From Zasmidium citrigriseum (taxonomy: Eukaryota; Ascomycota; Dothideomycetes; Mycosphaerellales; Mycosphaerellaceae), in the NCBI GenBank assembly GCA_002786025.1, contig NHNW01000012.1, positions 62,001 through 126,000 on the forward strand: 64,000 bases of DNA, written 5' to 3'. Made by a program: the position numbers and the translations under genes. The notes under the pieces were generated by a model that was given only the letters and a program-made list of their open reading frames with translations, had not been told where the DNA came from and ran no database searches. Of this stretch, positions 21,511 through 31,306 are shown piece after piece (position 1 is the stretch's first letter; each line of letters begins with the position of its first letter).

Positions 21511-22809
21511 ATGACCAACTTATTGACCGTCCTCCCTGACTTCGACGTCGCCGACTTCGCCCACATCATCCCCTCGCTGGAGAGAGCGCTCGTGTCCACC
21601 GCCGACCTGCTGTCTCTCGACGCGCTCGATGTCGCCAAGAGAGCGCAAGTACCGCCCGGCGAGGTGAAGAAACTCGCGCAGGCCCTGCTCGACCGTCTTC
21701 ACGCCCATTGCACCAACCGAGACCTTGATGGCGGGCATGGCTGGCAAACCGCCAAAGACCTCACGGACAGATGGACCACGATAAGTACCCTGGACGACCG
21801 CTTAGACTTTGCCCTCGGCGGCGGCATCGCGCGCGGTCACCTGACCGAGATCGTTGGCGAGAGGTGAGTCTCGTCGAACGTGTTTCATATCTTCTTGCAT
21901 TTCTGACTTTCGTACTGTAGCGCTGCTGGAAAGACGCAATTTCTTTTGACTCTCCTACTTTCGTCTCAACTTTCGCAGTCGGAGGGGCGGGCTCAGCGCT
22001 CAGCACTGTACATTTCTACTGAAGCTCCTCTTCAAACTACACGTCTCACGCAGATATTGAAGAGTCATCCTCGACTGTCATCATTATCTGCAGATGAGAT
22101 ACCATCGTTGAGTCGTGTTCAGAGCACGCACATTCACGATGTGGAAGCACAGGAACACATTCTGCGATATCAAGTCCCGGTAGCAATTCAAAGGCACAAC
22201 GTTGGCCTTCTGGTCATCGACAGCATTGCCGCCAACTATCGAGCCGAGTTCGACAAAGGTGGCCGCTTCAAGAGCGCCGAAGCTCTCACAAAACGCAGCA
22301 GCCATCTCGCTCAGATCGGAGCACTCCTTCGTAATCTTGCTCGAACGCACAACATCGCCGTGGTGGTGGCAAACCAGGTCGCGGACCGCTTCACTACGAT
22401 TGAGCCTACGTTCCAGACTATCAGCCAGTCGACTCAAGCTACTCGTCCAGCTTCACCGTTGCCATCGATACCTCACCAGATACCATCGCAGCCGACCGGA
22501 TCCATGCTCTCGACAGATGACCCCTTTGCTCTGGACCATCAGCAACGATTCTTTACTGGCTGGGGTGACGATGCGACTGTCACCAATCTGAAAACACCAA
22601 GTCTTGGTTTGACATGGACGAACCAGCTTTCCACTCGAATCGCATTGCTAAAGGAGCCCATCTACGAGGAAAAGGTGTACCACGCTGGAGACGAAAGGAA
22701 TCTGATTGGTTGGAAACGATGGTGTAAGGTGGTCTTCAGCGCATGGTGTGGCGAAGAAAAAACGAAGTTCGAGATTTGGGAAGGTGGGATCAGAAACACT
22801 GAGGAATGA
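21511..22809 (+). CDS. rad57: Rad51 paralogue Rad57 (XRCC3-like), two exons
   Basis: Recombination mediator that helps load and stabilise Rad51 filaments during double-strand-break repair, normally as a Rad55-Rad57 heterodimer. Exon 21511-21863 joins 21921-22809 through a 57-base GT-AG intron, giving 413 aa. The splice falls inside the Walker A motif and restores it: GESAAGKT (residues 116-123). Walker B is LLVID (214-218), in the XRCC3/Rad57-like context VIDSIAANYRAEFD. An N-terminal helical region (1-60) matches the family, as does VVVANQVADRF near 290. The frame upstream of 21511 lacks a better ATG; an out-of-frame ATG at 21504 starts a short uORF. Assignment to Rad57 rather than another paralogue is by overall resemblance. 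Confidence 0.8.
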
Positions 22810-23002
22810 CAGTACCCGCTCGACCACTCGAGAGACCAGACACAGCAAATGTGAACAGGTCAACGGAACGCAGTCCTGGAATTGAGGCTATACAGCATTG
22901 TCATTATATGACTACCTGAGCGTGCCTCATCGCGCATGTCTCATCTCATCATCAATCATATCTCGTAAAAGCATCCAATGCAAACTCCAGGAGGAACCGA
23001 CC

Positions 23003-24053
23003 TCACTGCAGCACGACCTTCCGGTCTTGGGAGTCGATGCTGACCACGAACATCGACCTTACCGATCCGACCTTGCCCATATTCGCATACCCATGGAAAG
23101 CCATTGAGCTCCCATCACTGGAAATCGAGGCACCGCCAGGACCAATCATCCCCATGGTGCCCGTGACGAACAGCGGATTCGTTGTCTTCACGAAAGGCCC
23201 CATTGGCGACGAGCTTGTGGCATAGCTGACGTCGTAGTCCTTGGTCGTCCAGCAATTCGACGAGAAGAACAAGATGTAGACTCCACCGTCCGTGCGGATC
23301 ATGTAAGGTGCTTCGACGAGTGGGCCATCTCGGTCGGAGTTGTGGATTAGTTCGACAGGAGCACCAATCTTCGTTGTGCCATCGGCCTGGACTTTCTGGA
23401 TCATGATCGGCGTCTTAACTATTGGGTCGACGGTGTTTCCACAAACACCTCCGTGGCCTTTTGCGTTGGCGTCGATTTTGTACAAGGCGTAGTTTGTGCC
23501 ATCGGCATCACGGAACGCAGATGCGTCAAGAGCGCCACCCTGGTCCGTGGGACACGCGAATGGCTCGTCCGAGTTCGAATGATAAGGTCCCTCGACTCTG
23601 TCGCTTGTTGCCGTGCCCACACAGTGAAAACGGCCATTACCGGCTGTGTTGGTGACGGCAGAGTAGTACATCAGAAAACTCCCGTCCTCGCGCTTGCTGA
23701 CGCTGGGAGCCCAAACGGCAGGTCCGGCCCACGGTGCCATTGAGCCGAGTGCATCATTTCCGGTGACTGTCCAGGTTTTGAAGTCCTGCGAAGTGGCGAG
23801 TTGTACTTTGATGTGCTTGTAGTCGAAGGCGGATTGCGAGGCGAAGGCGTACCAGGTGTTGCCAACCTTGATTATTGAAGGGTCTGGGAACTGCGAAGAG
23901 GTAAGTGAAAGTTGGATTACTGTGAGAAGACATTGGACTGACATCGGTAGTAATGACGGGCTTCAACTCCGCTCGCTTTCCGATTGGGGCGGCACTGACT
24001 GCATGGAGCAGTAACAGGACGACCGAAGCCGACTTGGCCAGCAGCGACAGCAT
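23003..24053 (-). CDS. Secreted glycoside hydrolase family 43 enzyme, two exons
   Basis: Probable arabinan- or xylan-side-chain hydrolase acting outside the cell. Exon 1 (24053-23943) encodes a signal peptide (MLSLLAKSASVVLLLLHAVS, then AAPIGKR). Exon 2 (23890-23003) holds the catalytic domain; total 332 aa. The five-bladed beta-propeller hallmarks are visible: catalytic base D40 in DFPDPSIIKVG, the pKa-modulating Asp in GALDASAFRDADG (D159) and the general acid E230 in PLVEAPYMI. The splice reconstructs TTDFPDPS precisely. A Lys-Arg just after the signal peptide could be a Kex2 site. The exact substrate (arabinan, arabinoxylan or galactan) cannot be read from the sequence. The ATG faces a 2.3 kb upstream region. 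Confidence 0.85.
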
Positions 24054-26404
24054 ATCAGTACGCCTTTGCTTTATTCCTTGTTGCCGTGGATCTTTCGATG
24101 CGAGGACTGGCCACTTTGAATGACAAGTGCTTCGAGACGACGAGCCAACGGATGTCGAGTTATTGGTCAGCCAACCACTGTATCGGGGTACAGAGCTACT
24201 TGCTGTTAGCAACAACAGTGCTTTATGATGGACCAACATGCTCACCTCCTATCGCAGTGAAGAGCGCAGGGATCTTTATTCAAGGCCGGGGTCGAAGATG
24301 AGTGAATAACCAATAAAGCCAAGAATAGAATCCGTGGTATGAAACACTAAAGCTTCACTGCTCAGGCCTAGGGTGTTTCAACTAAGCTTACCGTTGGCGA
24401 CGAGAGTCGACGAGAACACTCCTACGGCGGTAAGTGACTCCTTTATGCAATTTACCTGCGATGCTCACGAGGAGAGGAGGATGGGGCTGTTCCTGCCCTC
24501 TGCGCATCTGCAGTGCACATCTAGAGCGGGTGACGTCGGTGAGCCCACCGGGTTGCCCTTGAGTCGATTTGGCTTGGGTCGGCATGATTGATCCGAAGAC
24601 TTTTGTTTGGCGCGTGTGAATGGATCTGCGTCGGTCGTTGAATAAAACATCGGCACTGCAGCGTCTCTCTGTCTGCGTGAGGTTGGCGTCGAAGCGGCAA
24701 TGACGATAGTGGCCCATGGCTTCATTCACAACGAGCGAGATCGACAGTCAGCAGGCCTTGGAGCACGAATATGGTCGATGTACAACGAAAGACGCGGTGT
24801 GAGCGTGCGTGCCTGGCGAGAGCGTGTGCACGAGCGAGAGTTCGTCTTTTGATCTTGGCGACCAATCGAATCAAGGCGTTTGCGACCCGGAACCTGACTG
24901 GATCCTGGAATTTTTAGATGCGCTGTCAGGCCAGGTCAGATCTGGGCAGTTGGGCATTTCGGGAGATGACTGGAGCCTGTGCAGATTCTGGAACGCCCGT
25001 CGGTTTTGGTTGGAGCCTTTGCGAGAGTGAAATTCTCCTTCGTCATCCTCCAGCCCTCAAGCGGGCTCAGGGCGCGATGCGATGTGGCTGAGGATGATTT
25101 TCGATGCAGCGTTTTGGATCGCCGTCAGCGTGCAGCGCCGGGGAAATACTTGGGTACTGGTTATTGGTCGCGTGTTGTGGCCACGAGAATACAAAGGAGA
25201 GAAGATACGTGCAGCGCCACGGTAGGTCGAAGGACAAGGTGAGGTGGAGATCCGAGAACGCAGGAGATCACAAGGCACAAGGCTGGCGCGTGGGGAGACG
25301 TGCGGTTGGCTCGAATCTTTCCGGACCAGTGAGACGGTCGATCTGCCGTGGAACAGGTTCGGGATGGCGGGAGAATTGGAGAGAGTCTTCCGATCGAGAT
25401 ACATAAAATGTATTCCCTCTCCAAGTCATGCGAGCAGCTCGCCGGGATGCCTTGAGGTCATTGTGACTTGGCTAGGCTCGAGATGCTCATCATTGATCAT
25501 GAAGTGCTTTGTTCGCCATGAGACCGAGTCTCCGGACAATGCAAGACTCGAATTAGCCCTCGGGTTCTGGATGTCGTACCAATCACGGACGCATGGCATT
25601 GCAAGTATCCCCTGTCATGTGCATCGGATTGACTGCCAGGAGATGACGATGGCCAAGCATCCTGGGAGGCAGACTGGATGTTGTTGTAGCATCTCCTGGA
25701 GGATCGCAAGTGATAGCACTGTGGTTCAAGTGTTCCAGTGGTCGCTGTTTGAATGGTGTTGGTGTTGGAGTGAGGTTGAAGACAGGCCGGAGATTTCCAG
25801 GATATCTTGGATATCAAGTCAATCGAAAGTGCCGACAACAATACCCTTGCTTGCTGTCAAGGTTAAAGGGGTCCAGATCCTGCGTGGAAGAGCAGGCTCA
25901 ACCGATAGGAGCGAGCCGTGAACAAGGCATCATATACCACTCAGAGACCCAGCACGAGCGGCCGCATACGACCGAATCTATATCACTGCCACTCCACCCG
26001 ATGAAGGCATTGCTACTCAGGTTCACTTTCTATGGTTGCTTTGTCGGAGGCAGAAGGCGCGAGCTCACCGCCGCAACGTCATCTATCAAACTTTAAATGC
26101 CCTCTCACGGCAACGAAACACTCGTTGTTTCCTGGCAAAGATGAGTGATCGTGCTGAAGAGATGCGGCCGCAGTGGAGTAGAAAACACCTCCAATAGGCA
26201 TGGTTCTTGTCGATATTACTGGTTGATGAGAGGTCCTGAGGTGAAGAGTATTCCTTGAACGGAAGTATCGGTGAAGACGGAGATAAAATAGAGGGGAACA
26301 ACGTCAACAGCAATCAGTGTGACATCAAGTATATCTCTTTCAACAATATCAACAACAGCTTCTCTCCCATCTCCAGCCATCAAGTCAAGCCAGGAAAAGC
26401 AAAG
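24054..26404. other. 2.35 kb divergent intergenic region GH43/aldo-keto reductase
   Basis: One of the two longest gene-free stretches in the window. A 225-codon frame (25244-25921, +) has Trp/Cys/Ser-rich composition, no recognisable motif and no signal peptide; I do not call it. No repeats, transposon ends or tRNA are recognised. It may hold large regulatory regions for the secreted hydrolase. Confidence 0.35.
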
Positions 26405-27846
26405 ATGTCTCTCTTCCCACCAGCACCGAAGCCGAAGAGCTTGCTCGGATACCATCGCATCCTCTCGCCCACCGCCGGCGTTCGAGTCTCGCCACTATGC
26501 TTGGGAGGTAAGAAGTCAAGATCATAGGCCATCTCATTGTGTTCATAGACACCCGCTGACCTTTCGTCCTCCAGCAATGAACTTCGGAGATGCCTGGAAA
26601 GGCTATCTCGGCGAGTGTAACAAGGAGACTAGTTTCCAGATGCTGGACTTCTTTTACGAGAATGGTGGCAACTTCATCGATACTGGTAGGGTCTCTTCTC
26701 CAGCTTGTCTCTCACCGCTGTGCTAACTCAGCTTCCAGCAAACAACTACCAAGCCGAGGAGAGCGAGACTTGGATCGGGTCAGTATGGTGAGGACTCTCA
26801 CCACAGACTGACGGCTAACACCTGGACAGCGAATGGATGAAGAAGCACAACAACCGTGACCAGATGGTCATTGCCACCAAGTTCACGACCGGATTCCGCA
26901 CCATGGGCGCAGACGAGAAGATCAAGTCCAACTTCCAAGGGTTGGTGGCAACGATGCCGCGAATTCATCAGAGATACTGACGAGTCATAGCAACCACGCC
27001 AAGAGTCTCCGAGTCTCGGTGGAGAGGAGTCTGAAGAAGATGCAGACTGACTACATCGACCTGCTATATGTTCATTGGTGGGACTTCACCACGAGCATTC
27101 CCGAGCTCATGAACAGCTTGCATCAACTTGTGATGGCCGGCAAAGTCATCTATCTGGGCATCAGCGATACTCCTGCCTGGATTGTCGTCAAATGCAACGA
27201 TTACGCTCGATTCCATGGACTGACACAGTTCTCTGTGTATCAAGGCCACTGGTCTTGCGCTTTCCGAGACTTCGAGCGTGACATCCTTCCAATGTGCGAG
27301 GCCGAAGGAATGGGTATTGCTCCTTGGGGCGCTCTTGGCCGAGGTCAGCTCAAGAGTAAGGAAGAATACAACGACCCCAACCGCGACGGGCGAAAGATGG
27401 CTCAGCAGGGCGAGAAATACGCTCGGATGGCAGCCAAGCTCGACGACTTGGCCAAGAAGAAGAACACGGCTGTCACCAGTATCGCTCTCGCGTATGTGAT
27501 GCATAAGGCACCGTACGTCTTCCCAATTGTTGGTGGCCGGAAGGTCGAGCATCTCAAGGGCAACATCGACGCCCTTGGTGTCGAGTTGACTCGAGAGGAG
27601 ATTGACGGCATCGATGATTCGGAACCCTTCGACGTGGGATTCCCTCAAAGCTTCTTGTTCCCTGGCAAGCCGTACCGGACGTACTACACCTCGAATGACA
27701 TGTCTCTGGTGACCACGAATACGCCGCTCGAGTCGATGCCGAAACAGATGGTAAGCTCCCCGAAATCAGCAGCAAGTCTGTCATGCTAACAAATAGTTCA
27801 GCCTATCCAGCCGAAGCAGGGCGAGAAGAAGCTTGATCTGAGCTAG
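26405..27846 (+). CDS. Aldo-keto reductase (aryl-alcohol dehydrogenase/NorA type), six exons
   Basis: NADPH-dependent reductase of aldehydes or ketones in the AAD/norsolorinic-acid-reductase group. Exons 26405-26507, 26575-26685, 26739-26778, 26830-26940, 26991-27750 and 27802-27846 give 389 aa. The catalytic tetrad can be placed: Asp and Tyr in [14 protein letters not shown], Lys in VIATKFTT and His in [10 protein letters not shown]. The NADP-binding end is seen in [16 protein letters not shown]. Exon 3 is only 40 bases. The last exon is short and could alternatively use an acceptor six bases upstream in another frame; the chosen one gives [14 protein letters not shown], the usual Lys-rich tail. 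There is no biosynthetic cluster around it, so a housekeeping or detoxification role is as likely as secondary metabolism. Confidence 0.87.
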
Positions 27847-28373
27847 ATGGATCGAAGATCACGAGTGATCTTGCAAAACTTGTCGGTTTCGGCGTGCCCC
27901 ATCTGATGAGGCGACATAGCCATTCCATAGGCAACGGGTCGGCGTTTGGAGAGCCTATTCCCAGCAGCCGATCGATCGATAGCAGGTGATCCCAGAAACA
28001 GTGGTATGGAACATTCGTTGACGGCATTTTGAAACCCGACTGCATGGATCAGATCGAGTGCCAACGCCGTGGAACGAATGACCCCAGTCTTGTGGTCCAA
28101 GTCTTCGGGTTGGCAGAGTCAATATTCTCTCACGTTTCATTGACACATTTGAAAAGCTTCCCTTTCTTCTCTTCATCATCAGCCGACAGATAGCCATTCA
28201 ATCTGCAAAGGCTCTCCAACTGCACTGTTTACATGTGCAGTTGTCAGGGCAACCTTGCTGGACCAGTCAGCCAGCGCAATTCCCCGGCGTGAACGTCCGC
28301 GGCTGAAGCTTCTTTGAACGAGCGCCAACACAGAACACCGGTTCGCAGATCGTGACGTCCAGCCTTTGCCCGG
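27847..28373. other. Intergenic region aldo-keto reductase/SLATT gene
   Basis: About 530 bases; 3' UTR of one gene and promoter of the next. Nothing else is recognised. Confidence 0.35.
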
Positions 28374-29503
28374 ATGGCTGACGAGCTGATGTCGCGTCTT
28401 CCTTTGCCAGTAGAAGCTATCGAGCTGCTCCCTTTGCTTAACGGTAAGAACCAAGCACTATGCATGAGCTGCCGAAAGACTTGTCCCAATCGTTGCGATC
28501 TTGGAGAGGTAGTGTATACGGCGATCGAAGCATCAGACATGTGGACAGTGACCTTGAGAAAGGTCCCGATGACTATGGTGAGAGAGCAGGTCGGGCGTTG
28601 AGTCCGGAGCAGAGCTCATTGATATTGGTATGTCCATCCCATAAACGATTCGCAACAAGAAACTGATCTGTCTTGTTACAGCATCCATCCGTATCGTCCC
28701 GGAGTCTCCATCAGAATCAACGACATGGCCAGCAACAACACAACTCCTCACAGGGACACTCACAGGGACACTCACAACAGCAGCAGGGATCAGGGCAACA
28801 TGATGGACAACCAAAGAGCAGCGCGATGGCCAAACGACAAGGCACAATGCCTCCCCAAACGCCCGCATCGCAGAAAGTCTCCGTCTTCCATCACGCCCCG
28901 AAAGTGATGGATCCGGATCCGGCGGCCGATCGATTAGACGACAACATGACACCTCTTACGAAGCCGCACTTCTATGAGCTAATAGGCATGGAGCCTCCGA
29001 ACGAGAAGGGCCAAATGCCGAAGAAGTTGGCAACGAAGAATGGGTTGTATGAGGCTGTCCAGAAACACCACAACTACGTCCAGACGAAGTACCGCATCTT
29101 CGATATCATGACGTACGTCTTCATGGCGATGCAGCTATTGCTGAGCGCGGTCTTCATCATCCTGGGCAGCATTCGGTCGAACTACCACATCGCAATCGCG
29201 GTTCTGGGGGCCATCTCGACGGTCATTGCTGGTGCGTTGGCACTTATGAAGGGACAGGGTTTGCCAAATCGGCTTCGACAGGTTCGGGACGATTTGTCGA
29301 ACGTTCTCTTCGAGGCGGAGGAGCTGTATTGGGACGTCGCGGCGGACAAACCGGTGGTCTTCAAGGATATCAAGAAGGTGCGGGAGGACTTTCTGAGGGT
29401 CAAGATGGAGGCGAGGAAGAATCATCCGGATAGCTGGAATGGTGCGGCGAATGAAATTATGAAGGGTGTTTCGACGAAGACGAAGGTGTCGCCGCTGAAG
29501 TGA
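28374..29503 (+). CDS. Fungal SLATT-domain two-TM protein
   Basis: Membrane protein with the fungal SLATT (SMODS- and SLOG-associating 2TM effector) domain. The favoured model uses exons 28374-28443, 28509-28627 and 28682-29503 (336 aa); an alternative begins at an ATG at 28460 inside the first intron and is also in frame (329 aa). The domain starts with YELIGMEPPNEKG, then EAVQKHHNYVQTKYRIFDIM. Two adjacent helices follow (VFMAMQLLLSAVFIILGSI and IAIAVLGAISTVIAGALALM), then a charged helical tail with GLPNRLRQVRDDL. The N-terminal third is Gln/His/Ser-rich and includes a tandem SQGH repeat. Bacterial SLATT proteins act as pore-forming effectors next to nucleotide-sensing systems; in fungi the function is unknown. 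No SMODS or SLOG partner is visible nearby. Confidence 0.75.
28748..28771 (+). repeat. Two tandem 12-base repeats in coding sequence
   Basis: Two exact copies of TCACAGGGACAC within the Gln/His-rich N-terminal part of the SLATT-domain gene, encoding SQGHSQGH. Confidence 0.8.
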
Positions 29504-29771
29504 GGATGAAGGTCATGACCGTAATGAAATTGCGAAAGAGATGAGGAACCTGAATAGAAGACGGAATGAATCATTCGAACGACAGTCCGCAACAAAGAGC
29601 CTCTTACTTACATGTATGTGCACCTTCCCGCGATCTTGCGCGTATCCGACCAGACGGTAGCTTCCCGCTAGCGTGAGAGAACCACGCATGTGCCCAGGCG
29701 CTTGTGCGACAGACAACTGCCAACCTTGCGACACCACGCAATCTTCGACTGATCCACCCACCGCCGCCACC

Positions 29772-30794
29772 ATGGCAGCGCTAGCGAAGAGCGTCAGTTC
29801 GCTCTACATGGACCCAAAATACGCCGACCTCGAAATCCGATGTGAGGGCAGGAGCTTCCGCGTGCATCGCCTAGTCGTGGGTGCCAGCTCGAAGGTCTTG
29901 GACAAGGAGTGCAGTGGCGACTTCGTGGTATGCTACGATCATCAAATCAGCGAAAACTACACGTCTAATGACTCGCTATAGGAAGCCGACACCCGAGTCA
30001 TTGAGCACAACGTCTTCACTGCCGACACGGTGGAGCGCATGCTTCAATTCATCTACCGAGGATGGTACATCTTCAACTCCTCCACCGTAGATGGGTCAAA
30101 AGGAACACGCCTGCACCCTTTCGTCCCGACTGTTCTTCACGAGTCGGACAGCGGCTCGAGCAGCTATCCAAGCAGCTATCAGTCCATCATCATGCAAGAG
30201 CCATACAAGTCCAAGAGCTTCGAGGAGCTACGGTTAGAAGACTACATTCAAGACGACGCACCGACCATCAGTCTCATCGATGCCCTCGAGCAACACGTGT
30301 ACACCTACGCCATCGGCGACTATTACGAACTTCCCGATCTAAAGGCACTGGCCCTTCAAAACTTCAAGATGGGTGAGGGCTCACTCCGGACTGTCGAGTG
30401 CGGGAAGTTGCTTGGTCTGATTCAGACCATCTACGAGAACACGCCGCCTTCGGAAAAAGGCCTTCGCGAATACATCCTTAACCTCTGCCTCGCAGACAAG
30501 GAGAGACTTCTCGCCGACGACAAATTTGCGCAGGCGATGGTGGAACATGCAGGGCTCCAAGACTTCACAGTCCAATTCATGCTGGGTGTCCATCGTGGAG
30601 GCCAGAAGCAGCAGAAGCAGCCTCCTCAGATCGTCAAAGTTCACGCGCAAGTCGCTGAGCTTCAAGCGCTCAGACAATGTCGCCATTGCAGTTCTACCTT
30701 CAACTTCTATCTGGAGAGAAACGGCCCAACCGGATATCTGGCGCGATGCCGAGACTGCAGGACACGCCACTACAGCAGCCACGGTGACATCTGA
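29772..30794 (+). CDS. BTB/POZ-domain protein with C-terminal CxxC pair, two exons
   Basis: Probable protein-protein adaptor, possibly for a Cullin-3 ligase. Exons 29772-29927 and 29982-30794 give 322 aa. The ATG is in a perfect Kozak context (GCCACCATGG). The BTB core is clear: KYADLEIRCEGRSFRVHRLVVGASSKV (residues about 16-42), then after the intron VFTADTVERMLQFIYRGWY. A helical BACK-like region follows (about 155-260). The C-terminus adds CRHC at 285-288 and CRDC at 308-311, spaced like a small zinc ribbon (C-x2-C-x19-C-x2-C), with PTGYLARCRDCRTRHY around it. This tail is not standard for BTB proteins. The 3' neighbour is convergent. Confidence 0.8.
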
Positions 30795-31306
30795 AGAGGC
30801 AAAGGGGATTCAGTAAGATCACGTGCTGCTTACTGCTAATGTCGACGAGGTGTTGGTACAAGCAAAGTGTGCGTGGCATCAGATGTGGTAGCGAAAGGTG
30901 ATAGCAGGCGCAAGGCATGTTAGGGCATATTCGATGTAAGGCGAACGGCGAGAAAGTCAACAGTCATAGACGGCTTGTACGACATGAATCGTACTACAGA
31001 GTCAGCGTCAGGTTCACCGTCTTCCAGTCACCATGGGTTTTACAGGAAAAGTCGTGACGATACGATTCCACAATCCAATGATACAGACGAGTGTCAAAAA
31101 TCCTGTTCTCTCATACTTTCCTATATTACACTTGCAATGAATACATCTGGAGTTCCAAGATTCTCCACATGAACGACAGACTCGACCATCAAGCTCACCT
31201 AGCACTAAGTCCTCCGCCGCCGTGTCGGCGCAAAGTTCCCAACCTCTGGCAACCCTCGTGGTGGTGGTAGTGACCTGAGATCGCTCGGAAACACCGACCT
31301 ACGCTG
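30795..31306. other. Convergent intergenic region BTB gene/GID5
   Basis: About 510 bases of presumed 3' UTRs. A CACGTG lies near 30821. No coding signal is seen. Confidence 0.35.

Noticed and set aside
25244..25921. 225-codon plus-strand open frame
   Set aside because: Trp/Cys/Ser-rich composition, no motif, no signal peptide, and no sign of conserved structure; most probably non-coding.
28748..28771. Tandem repeat as part of a CRISPR-like array
   Set aside because: Only two contiguous 12-base units without spacers, inside a eukaryotic coding exon.
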